Shown piece after piece: positions 7,727 to 17,558 of a stretch of DNA of 64,000 nucleotides. Source of the stretch: Enterobacteriaceae bacterium 89 (GTDB lineage Bacteria; Pseudomonadota; Gammaproteobacteria; Enterobacterales; Enterobacteriaceae); assembly GCA_014156375.1 (NCBI GenBank), contig RQJH01000001.1, positions 310,001-374,000 of the forward strand, written 5' to 3'. The position numbers and the translations under genes were made by a program. Under the pieces are notes generated by a model that had not been told where the DNA came from, ran no database searches, and saw nothing but the letters and a program-made list of their open reading frames with translations. Every line of letters begins with the position of its first letter. Within the stretch, counting starts at the first letter, position 1.

Positions 7727-8728
7727 TCAGCCAAGCAGATTCTTCACCGTCGCCAGACGAACGTTCGCCTGCGCACCTAAGGCGGTTGAAAGCGTAGAGA
7801 ACTGCTTCGCGTTGCCGCTTAAATGACGCTGCAACGCCTGAGACGTTTCAAGCGCCTGCTTCGGGCTAAACGCGGTGGCCATATCATCAATACGTGACGA
7901 GACGCTAACCTGCTGCTGACGCAGTTGGGTGCGCTGAGTGGTGATGTGGTTCAGCGTTTTTTGCAGCTTTGCCTGGCCGTCACGCTCACGACGCTGGGTC
8001 AGCTGCAGCATTTCATCACTGCTGGCCACTTCTGCCTGCGGCGCTAACAGCGTGAATGAATCCGCCGGAAAATGCTTCCCTTCCCCACGCACGCTCAGAT
8101 GTTGACTCACTCTTTCCCAACGAGATTCATCCACCTGAAACGACAGCTGTCCGTTGCTCTCCTGGCGGGCGTGGATCCCCAGTCGTCCCAGGCCAATATT
8201 CATCAGCGTCAGGGTTTGTCGAGGCGTTGCTTCCTGCGGCAGCGCCACCGCTGCCAGCTCGCGAGAACGTCCTCCCAGCGCAAACACCAGCGTTTCTCCG
8301 GCGGGATCCTGCAATAGCTTCTCACTGCCCGGCAGCGTGAAGCTGACGCTGTTGGCCTGCTGCACGGACGACGTTAAGTGTCTGTCGATAGTGCCACCGG
8401 AAAGCTGCTGACGCTGCTCCAGATGTTTCTTCAGCGCCGAAGCCTGACGGCCGGCATCGCCCTGGCCCGAAGCCTGGCGAAACTGCAGCAGGCGGCTTTC
8501 GGTTTGCGCCAGATAATCATCGGCCTGCTGTACCGCGGTCAGCTGCTGGTTGAGCTGAACGTTGTAGCGCAGCGGGCGGCGGGAAAGCAGCGCCGCCTCC
8601 GGGAAGGCATTCCGCGAAGCAGAAGAAGTGACCGCCGTTGAGCGGTCGATGGTTTGCGGGGCATCCACTCCGCTACGCAGCTGCGTGGCGGCAGTGTGGG
8701 CCGTCGTTGTTTTTAATCCGACCTGCAT
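7727..8728 (-). CDS. lafW: LafW, putative hook-associated / flagellin-like protein
   Basis: A 333-residue protein, helical at both ends. The C-terminus (SALGAQANVRLATVKNLLG) resembles a flagellin/HAP D0 helix, while the middle is poorly conserved. It begins 5 bases after the lfgL stop, so it is the last gene of the lfgB-to-lfgL transcript. In other Flag-2 loci this position carries lafW, described as hook-associated. Its exact place in the structure is not established from sequence. Confidence 0.7.
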   Translation of the reverse strand: MQVGLKTTTAHTAATQLRSGVDAPQTIDRSTAVTSSASRNAFPEAALLSRRPLRYNVQLNQQLTAVQQADDYLAQTESRLLQFRQASGQGDAGRQASALKKHLEQRQQLSGGTIDRHLTSSVQQANSVSFTLPGSEKLLQDPAGETLVFALGGRSRELAAVALPQEATPRQTLTLMNIGLGRLGIHARQESNGQLSFQVDESRWERVSQHLSVRGEGKHFPADSFTLLAPQAEVASSDEMLQLTQRRERDGQAKLQKTLNHITTQRTQLRQQQVSVSSRIDDMATAFSPKQALETSQALQRHLSGNAKQFSTLSTALGAQANVRLATVKNLLG

Positions 8729-8733
8729 GATAA

Positions 8734-9648
8734 TTACAACAGACTAAACAGGTTGAGCTGGCTGACCATGCTGTAAGCCTTGTTGGTGATTTGCATAGAC
8801 TGCACGTACATCTGCAGGTTGGTGCTGGCCGTTGCCCAGTCGGTATCGGATAAATCACGTACCACCTGATCGTTCGCCATGCTGATGTCCGCATGAGCGT
8901 TTTTCAGCAGCTCGAGGCGGTTCTGGCGACCACCCAGATCGGTGTAAATCGACGCGACCTTATCGCTGGTCTTTTTCACCATGCTGATAGCATCTGTGAT
9001 ATCGCTCTGATAATCCGCGAACGAGGCGTTCGGATCCTTCATTTTATCGCTCAGCGCTTTCAGCTTGTTGAGCGTTTCCAGATCGTTGCCGGAGCCGGAA
9101 AACGACCCGGCAACCTGCGTCGTTTCGCTGATACTCACGCCGCTGGCGACATCCGTTTCACGGGTTTTCTCGTTGCCGTTAAACACGTAGTTGCCGTTAG
9201 CATCCTGCGTCACCGGGCGCGTTCCGGTTTTGGTGCCAGAGAACAAATAGCTGCCGCTTTCGTTTTTGGCGTTCATCAGTTCCACCATCGAGTCGATCAT
9301 GGAAGCGATCTCATCGCCATAGCCTGACATATCCTGCTGGCTGTGGGTGCTGTTGTTCGCCGACAGCAGTTTGCTGTTCAGCGCATCCAGCTGATCGTTT
9401 AGCGCCGTGACGTTGGTTTCCTGAATCGCCAGCGATCCGCTGAGGCTGGAAATATTGCTCTGATACTGTTTGATGGCCGACTGCTCACGGTTGAGCTGCA
9501 CCAGACGGCTTGCTGCTACCGGATCGTCTGACGGCACGTTGACACGTTTTAAGGTCGACAGCTGTTCCATCAGTTTGTTGACGCGGGTGCCGTTCACGCC
9601 CATCTGAGAAAGCATGGCGTTCGAATTATAAAGGCTGCTGATACGCAT
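8734..9648 (-). CDS. lfgL: LfgL, hook-filament junction protein (FlgL/HAP3-like)
   Basis: A 304-residue protein. It begins MRISSLYNSNAMLSQM and has the HAP3/flagellin N-terminal helices (QLSTLKRVNVPSDDPVAASRLVQL, abbreviated) and a C-terminal D0 helix. It joins HAP1 to the filament. It lies 22 bases downstream of lfgK. Confidence 0.93.
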   Translation of the reverse strand: MRISSLYNSNAMLSQMGVNGTRVNKLMEQLSTLKRVNVPSDDPVAASRLVQLNREQSAIKQYQSNISSLSGSLAIQETNVTALNDQLDALNSKLLSANNSTHSQQDMSGYGDEIASMIDSMVELMNAKNESGSYLFSGTKTGTRPVTQDANGNYVFNGNEKTRETDVASGVSISETTQVAGSFSGSGNDLETLNKLKALSDKMKDPNASFADYQSDITDAISMVKKTSDKVASIYTDLGGRQNRLELLKNAHADISMANDQVVRDLSDTDWATASTNLQMYVQSMQITNKAYSMVSQLNLFSLL

Positions 9649-9670
9649 AAATTGGTTTCTCCTTTAGCCC

Positions 9671-11041
9671 TTAAAACATGTTCAGCAGATCGTTGAAAAT
9701 CTGATTGCCAGCGGCGATCACTTTCATGTTGGACTGGTAGGCGTTCATGTAGGTTTGCAGGTTGATGGCCTCTTCGTCCTGGTTCACCGCGCTCAGGTTG
9801 TCGCGCTGGTTTTGCGCCTGTTCGTAAACGGAAGTGGCCGCATCGGTCTCTGTCTGGCTTTTGCGACTGGCAATACCGATGGTGGAAACAATCGCTGCCG
9901 CGCCGTCATTAAGGCTCATGCTGCCGAGGCCCGGGATATCCGTTTTCTGATTCTTCAGCTCAATCAACAGCTTCAGGTTATCGCCATTGCCCTCTTCATC
10001 CGGTGCGCTGGAAAGCGCCAGCTCTTCCGGCGTCAGATCGGTGACCCGCAGCATGCCGCCAGGATCCGTTGGATCGAAGGTAAAGAGGGGTTTTCCCGGG
10101 TTACCGTTGAGGTCATACCCTTTGCCGAGCTGATCGTTAAACAGATTGGCTACGGTTTCCGCCATCCCCTGCACCGACTCTTTCATCTGCTTCAGGGTCG
10201 TGGTTTCGTAATCATACAGCGCGCCCAGCTGACCGCCTGCGGAAGGGTTAACGGAGAACTCACTCTTGGAGAACTTTAGCGTCAGCGTGGCGTTGCCGTT
10301 TCCGTCCTGGCCCGCGCTCAGCGTTCCGGCGGTTTTGCCGTTCACCAGCGGCTGCCCGTTGGTCATGGCAACGGTGAAGTTACCCGCTTTGTCTTCGGAC
10401 ACCTTCACGTCCACCAGGCTGCTCATCTGCTTCACCAGCTCATCACGCTGATCGCGCAGCACGCTGGTGTTACCACCGTTGGCCTCCATCTCGGTGATTT
10501 TTTTGTTGTAATCGGCAATGCCCGCGCTCAGGGTATTGACCTGATCCACCATCGCATTGCGCTGAGTGCCCACCGAGGTTTTCTGGCTGGTAATGAAATC
10601 ATTCATGCTGTTAAAACGCTGGGCCAGCGAGCCCGCTTCGTTCAACAGCTGCTGGCGCAGCGCGCGATCGTCGGGCTTCTGCGTCAGCGCGCTCAGCGCA
10701 CCAACGAACTGATCCAGACCATTTCCGAGGCTGGTGGAATCGGTGCCGATCACTTTTTCCAGGGCGCTGACGTACTGGTTACCCATCGCGAAGTAGTTCG
10801 CTTTGGTGTTGGTCTGCCAGACCTGTTTGACCAGGAACTGATCGGAAATACGGCGGATAGAATCCACCTGCACCCCGTTACCGCTGCTCAGACCCGTCTG
10901 GCCCATCGGACCAATGGCGCTCTGCACAATGCCCTGACGGCTGTAGCCCGGCGTCAGCCAGTTTGCGGTGTTCATCGCGCTGACGTTCATGCCAAACTGA
11001 GCGGCCTGCGCGCCGCTCCAGGCAATATTAAATAGGCTCAT
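9671..11041 (-). CDS. lfgK: LfgK, hook-associated protein 1 (FlgK-like)
   Basis: A 456-residue protein with HAP1 ends: MSLFNIAWSGAQAAQFGMNV at the start and NLQTYMNAYQSNMKVIAAG near the C-terminus. It is shorter than polar FlgK of about 550 residues, because the outer domain is reduced, as is common in lateral systems. It forms the first junction ring on the hook tip. Spacing to lfgJ is 3 bases. Confidence 0.94.
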   Translation of the reverse strand: MSLFNIAWSGAQAAQFGMNVSAMNTANWLTPGYSRQGIVQSAIGPMGQTGLSSGNGVQVDSIRRISDQFLVKQVWQTNTKANYFAMGNQYVSALEKVIGTDSTSLGNGLDQFVGALSALTQKPDDRALRQQLLNEAGSLAQRFNSMNDFITSQKTSVGTQRNAMVDQVNTLSAGIADYNKKITEMEANGGNTSVLRDQRDELVKQMSSLVDVKVSEDKAGNFTVAMTNGQPLVNGKTAGTLSAGQDGNGNATLTLKFSKSEFSVNPSAGGQLGALYDYETTTLKQMKESVQGMAETVANLFNDQLGKGYDLNGNPGKPLFTFDPTDPGGMLRVTDLTPEELALSSAPDEEGNGDNLKLLIELKNQKTDIPGLGSMSLNDGAAAIVSTIGIASRKSQTETDAATSVYEQAQNQRDNLSAVNQDEEAINLQTYMNAYQSNMKVIAAGNQIFNDLLNMF

Positions 11042-11044
11042 GGC

Positions 11045-11440
11045 TTACTGCTCCTTTCCCTGGCGCGTGACGGGCACCACCGGGGTTTTCAGATTTTGGG
11101 GATGTTGATGTAAAGCGACCATCCCGCCCTCATCCTTAAGCGCCGCCGTGGTTTGCGGTGAAAGCTGGCTGACGATCATCTGGGCGATGCCGGTGCTGCG
11201 CTGCGAGGCGAGCTGCCCGGCGAGTTTGTCATCGTAAAAATCACGCATCATTCGCTGCTGCTTGCTGTTAAACGGGTTGTCTTCCCCGATAACGTCAGAG
11301 GCCTTACGCATCTCTTTAAGCATCGAACGCAGGAACAGAGCTTCAAACTGCTCCGCCGCCTGATCGAGGTTTTGCGGTTTGACCTGCCCGGTCATGTCGC
11401 CCGGCAGCACGGTGGTTTGACGGTTAATAGCGTTAATCAT
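11045..11440 (-). CDS. lfgJ: LfgJ, rod-capping protein lacking the muramidase domain
   Basis: Only 131 residues. It has the FlgJ rod-scaffold domain (AAEQFEALFLRSMLKEMRKA, then NPFNSKQQRMMRDFYDDKLA) but none of the C-terminal glucosaminidase domain that makes enterobacterial FlgJ about 310 residues long. The frame ends in a normal stop with lfgK 3 bases on, and no remnant of the second domain is visible, so this looks like a true short form rather than a pseudogene. A separate peptidoglycan hydrolase would have to open the wall for the rod. Confidence 0.92.
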   Translation of the reverse strand: MINAINRQTTVLPGDMTGQVKPQNLDQAAEQFEALFLRSMLKEMRKASDVIGEDNPFNSKQQRMMRDFYDDKLAGQLASQRSTGIAQMIVSQLSPQTTAALKDEGGMVALHQHPQNLKTPVVPVTRQGKEQ

Positions 11441-11449
11441 GAGCTTTCC

Positions 11450-12541
11450 TTAAATCACCACCAGCTCGGCGTCCAGCGCTCCGGCTTCATGCAGCGCCTG
11501 GAGGATCGCCATGGTGTCGTCCGGCGCCGCCCCCAGGCTGTTGATAGTATTGACGATGCTGCGCAGGCTGGTCCCCGCCGCGATAGTCACCATCTGGCCG
11601 CTGCCGCGATTCACGTTCACATCGCTGTTCGGTGTCACCACGGTCTGGCCCTGGCTAAATGCGCCCGGCTGGCTGACGTTGGAAGATTCACGGATGGTCA
11701 CTGTCAGGTTGCCGTGTGAAACGGCTGCCGCGCGAACCACCACGCCGTCACCAATCACCACCGTGCCTGTACGAGCGTTAAACACCACGCGCGGCGGCTG
11801 TTTTCCGGCGTTGATCTGCACGTCTTCCAGGTTGGACATAAAGGCCACGCGCTCGCCTGCGCTCATCGGCGCACGCACGGCGACGTTGGTGGCGCTTTGT
11901 GCCGTGGCCGTCCCGCTGCCAAACGCGTTATTCAGAGCCACGGCCACGCTGTTGGCGGTTTTAAAGCTTGGGCGCTTCAGATTCAGCATGACCACCGGCT
12001 CCTGCTGAAAATCGCTGACCACTTCGCGTTCCACCGACCCACCGTTCGGCACGCGCCCCACGGTCGGGGTGTTAATGGTGATGCTGGAACCGCTATTGCC
12101 TTCGGCTTTGACGCCGCCGACCACCACGTTGCCCTGGGCCAGGGCATACACTTCGCCGTCAGCCCCGCGCAGCTGGGTCATCAGTAACGTGCCGCCACGC
12201 AGACTTTTCGCATCACCAATAGAAGAGACGGTAACGTCGATAGACTGCCCGCGAGCGTAGCCCGGTGGCAGCGTGGCGCTGATGGCTACCGCCGCCACGT
12301 TTTTCACCTTCGGATCGATTTTAGTCGGCAGCTGTACGCCAAACTGGCGCAGCATGTTGGTCACCGACTGGCTGGTGAATTTCACCTGGTTTTTATCTCC
12401 GGTGCCGTCAAGGCCAACCACGAGGCTGTAGCCCACCAGCTGGTTGCCACGCACGCCCTGAATATCTACCACGTCGCCAAGGCGCTGCGCTCCGGCGACC
12501 GCGCTCCACAACAGCAGCATTAAGAGTGCCAGTTTAGGCAT
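11450..12541 (-). CDS. lfgI: LfgI, P-ring protein (FlgI-like)
   Basis: About 363 residues with a Sec signal peptide ([18 protein letters not shown]) and FlgI motifs ([36 protein letters not shown]). It forms the periplasmic bushing of the rod. I chose the ATG at 12541 because a GGAGG lies five bases upstream. Starts at 12544 or 12553 are possible, and the last overlaps the lfgH stop. Confidence 0.95.
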   Translation of the reverse strand: MPKLALLMLLLWSAVAGAQRLGDVVDIQGVRGNQLVGYSLVVGLDGTGDKNQVKFTSQSVTNMLRQFGVQLPTKIDPKVKNVAAVAISATLPPGYARGQSIDVTVSSIGDAKSLRGGTLLMTQLRGADGEVYALAQGNVVVGGVKAEGNSGSSITINTPTVGRVPNGGSVEREVVSDFQQEPVVMLNLKRPSFKTANSVAVALNNAFGSGTATAQSATNVAVRAPMSAGERVAFMSNLEDVQINAGKQPPRVVFNARTGTVVIGDGVVVRAAAVSHGNLTVTIRESSNVSQPGAFSQGQTVVTPNSDVNVNRGSGQMVTIAAGTSLRSIVNTINSLGAAPDDTMAILQALHEAGALDAELVVI

Positions 12542-12552
12542 CATGGCCTCCA

Positions 12553-13218
12553 TTAGATTGGGAACAGTGGATGGTTGAAGAAGCGAGTTAACCAGCCCGC
12601 CGCGTTGGCATCGCTAAGCGCGCCGCGTCCGGCGTAGGAGATACGCGCGTTGGCGATACGCTGGGAAGAGATTGAGTTATCACGCTCAACGTCTTCCGCA
12701 CGCACCAGCCCGGACACTCGCATATACTCATCGCCCTGATTAAGCGTCAGCCATTTCTCCCCGCGGATCGCCAGCACGCCGTTGGGCAGCACTTTGAAGA
12801 CCGCGACGGTAATCGAGCCGCGCAGGCTGTTTTGCTGCTGCGAGGTGGCATTACCGTTGAAGTTACGGTTGCCGTTGACCGAGCCGGAGAGCGAATCAAC
12901 CGAATGGCCGAACGCTTCCGGCACGCCGATAGACACGTCGTTCTTCTTGCCGAAGTTGGTGCGCGCCTGCTTGCTGGCCTGGGTGGATTCATCCAGCTTC
13001 ACGGTCAGGATGTCGCCCACGCGATAGGCGCGGCGATCCTGAATCAACGACCAGTTGTAGCCCGGGTTATACAAACCGCCGCCGCTGACCTGAGCCGGCG
13101 GCATGGCGATATTGTCCGGCGGCGCGAACGCCGCATCGTCTTTTTGCACCAGCAGGGCCGGGCTTTCACAGCCTGCGAGGCACAGTGCCAGCAGGCTGAT
13201 AATTAACTGCTTTTTCAT
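12553..13218 (-). CDS. lfgH: LfgH, L-ring lipoprotein (FlgH-like)
   Basis: A 221-residue lipoprotein with a clear lipobox (LAGC, cysteine 18) after the signal [13 protein letters not shown]. FlgH motifs are present: [20 protein letters not shown] and NGNLxI-type strands ([20 protein letters not shown]). It forms the outer-membrane ring. It is in the lfg operon, 27 bases after lfgG. Confidence 0.95.
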   Translation of the reverse strand: MKKQLIISLLALCLAGCESPALLVQKDDAAFAPPDNIAMPPAQVSGGGLYNPGYNWSLIQDRRAYRVGDILTVKLDESTQASKQARTNFGKKNDVSIGVPEAFGHSVDSLSGSVNGNRNFNGNATSQQQNSLRGSITVAVFKVLPNGVLAIRGEKWLTLNQGDEYMRVSGLVRAEDVERDNSISSQRIANARISYAGRGALSDANAAGWLTRFFNHPLFPI

Positions 13219-13245
13219 CTCACTTTCACTTTAATGCACCCGTCG

Positions 13246-14031
13246 CTACATCGACTGGGTGACAAACTTCAACATGTCATCGGCGGCAGAGACCATTTTG
13301 GCGTTCATCTCGTAGGCGCGTTGGACGGTGATCATATCGACCATTTCTTCCACCACCTGGACGTTAGACCCTTCGAGCGAGCCCTGTTCGAGCTGGCCGA
13401 AAGCCTCTTCACCCGGCACGCCTTCCACGGCTTCACCGCTGGCAGCGGTTTCACGGTAGAGGTTGCCGCCCATCGCCTCCAGTCCGGCCGGATTGACGAA
13501 ATTCACCAGCGTCAGCTGACCGAGTTCAACCGGATCGGTTTCCCCGGCGACCGTGGCGGTGATGGTGCCGTCTTTGCCAATCTGCAAATCTTTGACGTTA
13601 TCGGGCAGTTCAATCTGCGGAACCAGCGGCAAGCCCTGCGCGTTAGTCAGCACGCCGTCCGGGTTTTTCTGGAAGTTACCGGCGCGGGTATAGGCAATAT
13701 CGCCGTCCGGGGTTTCCACCTGGAAAAAGCCCTGTCCGGTGATCGCCACATCGAGCGTCTGTCCGGTGTTCTGGATGCTGCCGACGGAGAACTCTTTCTG
13801 CGTACCCACAATCTTCACCCCGGTGCCGTACTGAATACCGGTCGGTGAGACGTTGTTCTGATCGAGCGAGCCACCCGGCGTGCGCTGATTCTGATAAAAC
13901 AGATCGGCAAACATCGCGCGATCGCGTTTAAAGCCCGTGGTGTTGACGTTCGCCAGGTTGTTGGAGATGGCGGTCATTTTGGCGTCCTGCGCCGCCAGGC
14001 CGGTTTTACTTATCCATAAAGCGGGATTCAT
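13246..14031 (-). CDS. lfgG: LfgG, distal rod protein (FlgG-like)
   Basis: 261 residues, standard for FlgG. The N-terminal rod signature is MNPALWISKTGLAAQDAKM followed by ISNNLANVNTTGFKRDRA, and the C-terminal signature is EEMVDMITVQRAYEMNAKM. It builds the distal rod. The gene order lfgF-lfgG-lfgH is as in primary flagellar operons. Confidence 0.96.
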   Translation of the reverse strand: MNPALWISKTGLAAQDAKMTAISNNLANVNTTGFKRDRAMFADLFYQNQRTPGGSLDQNNVSPTGIQYGTGVKIVGTQKEFSVGSIQNTGQTLDVAITGQGFFQVETPDGDIAYTRAGNFQKNPDGVLTNAQGLPLVPQIELPDNVKDLQIGKDGTITATVAGETDPVELGQLTLVNFVNPAGLEAMGGNLYRETAASGEAVEGVPGEEAFGQLEQGSLEGSNVQVVEEMVDMITVQRAYEMNAKMVSAADDMLKFVTQSM

Positions 14032-14049
14032 TGAGTCTTCTCTCTACTG

Positions 14050-14781
14050 TCAGGAGCCACGAACCAGGCGGTTACCGGCGTTAGCCAGATCTTCTGCCGC
14101 CTTCATCATTTTGATTTGCGCTTCGAACTGGCGATTAAGGGCGATGCTGGCGACCATTTCGTTAATCGCCGACACGTTCGCCATCTCCAGATGACCCGAA
14201 GCGACGGACACATCCTCATCGCGGGGATTCACCGCGGCATTGGTGACCAGCAGGCCATCCACGTTTTTGCTGAGCTGCGCGGCAGGAATGTTCACCAGCT
14301 TGATGCGGTCAACGTCCACGGGCGCGGCGATATTGCCGTCTTCCGGGGTGATGGTGATGATCCCGTCGTTGCCGATACTCACCGAGGAAAACGGCGGCAG
14401 AATAATCGGCCCGTTGTCGCCTTCCACCGGCAGGCCACCAATCGTCAAATCGCCGTCAGGGCTGACGTCAATCTGCCCGTTGCGGGTATACACTTCGCGA
14501 TTGCCGCTGGAGAGCGCAATCAGGCCGTCGCCCTTAATGGCAATATCGAGGTTGCGCCCGGTTTCGCGCGCCGCACCCGGCGTCATGTCGACGCCGCCTG
14601 CGACCGGCTCTGCCAGGAAGCGAGAGCTGTAGCCCTCGCCCGTCACCTGTTGCGTAATGGCGTTATCCATATCGCTACGAAAACCCTGGGTGTTGACGTT
14701 CGCCAGGTTGTTCGAGTGGATCTGCTGCTGCGATAAACTGCGCGATGCCCCGCTTACGGCAGTAAAAATCAAACGATCCAT
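14050..14781 (-). CDS. lfgF: LfgF, proximal rod protein (FlgF-like)
   Basis: 243 residues. It begins MDRLIFTAVSGASRSLSQQQ, with SNNLANVNTQGFRSD and the C-terminal VSAINEMVASIALNRQFEAQ typical of FlgF. Its ATG overlaps the lfgE stop by one base (TAATG). Confidence 0.95.
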   Translation of the reverse strand: MDRLIFTAVSGASRSLSQQQIHSNNLANVNTQGFRSDMDNAITQQVTGEGYSSRFLAEPVAGGVDMTPGAARETGRNLDIAIKGDGLIALSSGNREVYTRNGQIDVSPDGDLTIGGLPVEGDNGPIILPPFSSVSIGNDGIITITPEDGNIAAPVDVDRIKLVNIPAAQLSKNVDGLLVTNAAVNPRDEDVSVASGHLEMANVSAINEMVASIALNRQFEAQIKMMKAAEDLANAGNRLVRGS

Positions 14782-15983
14782 TACAGCGCCTGGAACAGTG
14801 CGTTCATCATGTTGTCGTTAGTACTAATGACCTTGGTGTTAGCCTGATAGTTACGCTGTGCGCTCATCAGTCCCACCAGTTCAGAAGTCAGATCGACGTT
14901 AGAGCCTTCGAGGTTGCCCGCTTTGATGGTTCCCAGCAGGCCAGAGCCCGGCGCGCCGGTCAGCGGCGCACCGGAGCTGGCGGTTTGCGCCCAGGTGGTG
15001 CCATCCTGCGAAGACAGTCCGTTCGGGTTAGCGAAGTTGGCGAGGATCAGCTGGCCCTGCAGCAGACGTTCACCGTTGGAGAAAGTGGCATAAACGCAGC
15101 CGTCTTCATCAATGGCCTGGCCGGTGCGCTCGCCGGAGGCGTAGCCGCTGCTTTTGTTTTTGCTGACGGAGAAGTCAGAACCATACTGGGTCGTGCCGGA
15201 ATAGCTCAGATCGATAGAGAGATCTTCCGCCCCAGGAATTGACGCCTTGAGGTTTGTCAGGCCGGTCGGAGAAGTCAGAACACCCTGCTCATTAAACTCA
15301 ACCGGATAACCGCCTGAGGCCGCAGGTCCTTTGATCTCCTGGTCATCCATGTAGTAATGGACTTCCCATTTGTTATCGTCGGTTTTGACAAAGTACTGAT
15401 TCAGCGTGTGTTCGCGCCCCAGTGAGTCATAGACCTGAGTGGTGTACGTATCGTTGAAGCTGGTGCTGTCTTTCGGGTCAAACGGCGTGGTCTTCGGGAT
15501 TTCCGCGTTGGCGTTGAGGTTCGCCGTGAAGTCCAGGGAATCCGTGGCTTTCGCCGGGATTGAGCCGCTGCTAATGGTCAGGTTACTGACGGAACCGACC
15601 TGCAGCTTGCCGTTGGCATCGACCGGATAACCCTGCAGGTACATGCCCAGGTTATTGATCAGGTTGCCGCTAGAGTCGGTCTGACCATAGCCCGCGCGCG
15701 TGTAGGCGGTGGTGCCATCGGCACCGCGTACCACGAAGAAGCCGTTACCGTTGATAGCCATATCCAGGCCGTTACCGGAGGCATTAATGCTGCCGCCTTT
15801 GGTGATGCTCTGGGTCACGCCCGTGACGCCCACGCCCAGCGGCTGAGTGCCCGCATACAGGGAGGCAAATTCAGCACGGCCAGACTTGAAACCCACGGTA
15901 CCGGAGTTAGCGATGTTGTTGGAGATCGCGTTCAGCTGTTCAGTGATGGCGTTCAGGCCAGAGGTTGCGATATTAAAGCTCAT
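14781..15983 (-). CDS. lfgE: LfgE, hook protein (FlgE-like)
   Basis: About 400 residues from the ATG at 15983 (MSFNIATSGLNAITEQLNAI). A further upstream reading would lie wholly inside lfgD and has no homology. FlgE features include ISNNIANSGTVGFKSGRAEF at the N-terminus and NVDLTSELVGLMSAQRNYQA at the C-terminus. It polymerises into the hook whose length LafE sets. It overlaps the lfgD end by 11 bases. Confidence 0.96.
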   Translation of the reverse strand: MSFNIATSGLNAITEQLNAISNNIANSGTVGFKSGRAEFASLYAGTQPLGVGVTGVTQSITKGGSINASGNGLDMAINGNGFFVVRGADGTTAYTRAGYGQTDSSGNLINNLGMYLQGYPVDANGKLQVGSVSNLTISSGSIPAKATDSLDFTANLNANAEIPKTTPFDPKDSTSFNDTYTTQVYDSLGREHTLNQYFVKTDDNKWEVHYYMDDQEIKGPAASGGYPVEFNEQGVLTSPTGLTNLKASIPGAEDLSIDLSYSGTTQYGSDFSVSKNKSSGYASGERTGQAIDEDGCVYATFSNGERLLQGQLILANFANPNGLSSQDGTTWAQTASSGAPLTGAPGSGLLGTIKAGNLEGSNVDLTSELVGLMSAQRNYQANTKVISTNDNMMNALFQAL

Positions 15984-16695
15984 AGAAATTCCTTTTGTTT
16001 GTTCCTTTATCAGTTCCGTTGCCCGTCGTGACGGAATCACCAAACTGAGTAATGTTGTTGTAGGCCACTTCGCCAAGACCGGCGATGTTGAGCTGCGTTG
16101 GGCTGCCGTCTAATGGAATGCGCACGTTGGTCACTTTGCCGCCGAGCTCCACCGGAACGTTCTCTTCCCCGGTATCGGTGACGACGCTCAGGGTGTATTT
16201 GCCTTCGCTCAGCCCCATTTCCTGCGGGTCGATGCTGAAATCCACCTGTCCGGCTTCCTGATTCGCCAGCTCAATTTTGTGCTCGGTGCCGCTGGAATCT
16301 TTCACGATAACGGTCACTACGCTTGCCGGATGATCCAGCGTGATACGCCCTTGTATCGTCGTTTCACCGTCGGTGTTGAGGGTGTTGGTCTGAACCATCA
16401 CATTCTGGCCAACCAGGTTGCCGGTGGTCAGGGTTTGCAGGTTGTCCATCAGCACGGAGTTGTTCGCCATCAGCTGCGACATGGTTTCCATCGACTGCAC
16501 CTGGGTCAGCTGCGCTAACTGGCTGACGTACTCGGTGCCGTCGGTTGGATTCAGCGGATCCTGGTTCTGGATCTGTGCCACCAGCAGTTGCATAAACAGA
16601 TTGGTCATGCCCGCCGCGGTGTTATTCCCGGCGATGGTGTTGTTATCTGAGGAAGAGGTTTGCTGGCTGCTGCCAGAGGTTCCATCCACGTTCAT
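15973..16695 (-). CDS. lfgD: LfgD, hook-capping protein (FlgD-like)
   Basis: 240 residues. The FlgD N-terminal signature FMQLLVAQIQNQDPLNPTDG and TEYVSQLAQLTQVQSMETM are present, followed by a beta-rich FLG-D/Ig-like domain. It caps the growing hook. It starts 2 bases after lfgC. Confidence 0.95.
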   Translation of the reverse strand: MNVDGTSGSSQQTSSSDNNTIAGNNTAAGMTNLFMQLLVAQIQNQDPLNPTDGTEYVSQLAQLTQVQSMETMSQLMANNSVLMDNLQTLTTGNLVGQNVMVQTNTLNTDGETTIQGRITLDHPASVVTVIVKDSSGTEHKIELANQEAGQVDFSIDPQEMGLSEGKYTLSVVTDTGEENVPVELGGKVTNVRIPLDGSPTQLNIAGLGEVAYNNITQFGDSVTTGNGTDKGTNKRNFYEL

Positions 16696-16697
16696 GC

Positions 16698-17123
16698 TTA
16701 AGCTTCTCCAAGGCGCAGCAGACTCTGCTGCATACTTTTCACACTGTTAAGAACATCCACATTGGTTTCGAAACTGCGCGACGCGGACATCATGTCGGCC
16801 ATCTCCTCCACGACGTTGACGTCCGGGTAGTAAACGTAACCGTCGGTGTTGGCCATCGGGTTATGTGGCTCGTAACGCTGTACGGCGTTCCCGCTCTCCA
16901 CAACGTCCATCACCTGCACGCGCGCGCCGGTCAGCGCCCGGTTGTTCATCAGTTCGTCGTTGCCGTAGACCGCGGCGAACACGGGGCGACGAGCCTTGTA
17001 CACACCGCTTTCGTCAGCGGCGGCGGTTTCCGCATTCGCCAGGTTACTGGCGATGGTGTTCAGGCGGACGGTTTGTGCCGTCATCGCTGAGCCGGAAACG
17101 CGATAAATATCGGTAAAAGCCAT
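16698..17123 (-). CDS. lfgC: LfgC, proximal rod protein (FlgC-like)
   Basis: 141 residues with the rod N-terminus (MAFTDIYRVSGSAMTAQTVR, ASNLANAETAA) and the FlgC C-terminus (VYYPDVNVVEEMADMMSASR). It follows lfgB by 23 bases. Confidence 0.95.
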   Translation of the reverse strand: MAFTDIYRVSGSAMTAQTVRLNTIASNLANAETAAADESGVYKARRPVFAAVYGNDELMNNRALTGARVQVMDVVESGNAVQRYEPHNPMANTDGYVYYPDVNVVEEMADMMSASRSFETNVDVLNSVKSMQQSLLRLGEA

Positions 17124-17146
17124 ATTCCGTTGTTACCTGAATGGGG

Positions 17147-17497
17147 TTACTTACCTTCAATGGCCTGTTTGAGGCCAGTGAACTTCATGTTCAAAAACGC
17201 GAGGCTCATCTGGTAGTCCTGCGTGTTTTTGGAAAACTCAGCCTGCTCGACGTTTAGCGCAACGGTGTTGCCGTCTGAAGAGGGCTGATAGGGCACGCGA
17301 TACATCATTTGCGGTGCCGATGATGGGGAAAAACTCGATTGCGAGCGTTGCATCTCAGCGGCAAAATCAATATCTTTAGCCTGGAAGTTGGGGGTATCGA
17401 CGTTAGCCAGGTTGGCTGAAAGCATCTCTGCTCGGGAAAGTCGAAGTGCTACAGCCTGCGGATGTACACCCAATGCCTTGTCAAAAGTGATACTCAC
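17147..17497 (-). CDS. lfgB: LfgB, proximal rod protein (FlgB-like)
   Basis: About 116 residues from a GTG at 17497, preceded by GAGGA with suitable spacing. An ATG 60 bases further upstream (17557) is in frame, but it lies upstream of the transcription start predicted from the sigma-54 promoter at 17559-17573, and its extra residues do not resemble FlgB. The rod motif SANLANVDTPNFQAKDIDF is present. It is the first gene of the operon lfgBCDEFGHIJKL-lafW. Confidence 0.93.
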   Translation of the reverse strand: MSITFDKALGVHPQAVALRLSRAEMLSANLANVDTPNFQAKDIDFAAEMQRSQSSFSPSSAPQMMYRVPYQPSSDGNTVALNVEQAEFSKNTQDYQMSLAFLNMKFTGLKQAIEGK

Positions 17498-17558
17498 AAT
17501 GCGTTCCTCGTGATGCCAGAATCTGGCGGTCAATATGCTATGCAATCGCTCACTCATA

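Noticed and set aside
11045-11440. lfgJ as a pseudogene
   Set aside because: The scaffold domain is intact, spacing to lfgK is 3 bases and no decayed muramidase sequence follows, so a genuine short form is more likely.
17524-17538. Plus-strand TGGCGGTCAATATGC as a sigma-54 promoter for lfgA
   Set aside because: GG-N10-GC is present but three of the other consensus bases are wrong; kept only as a weak possibility.
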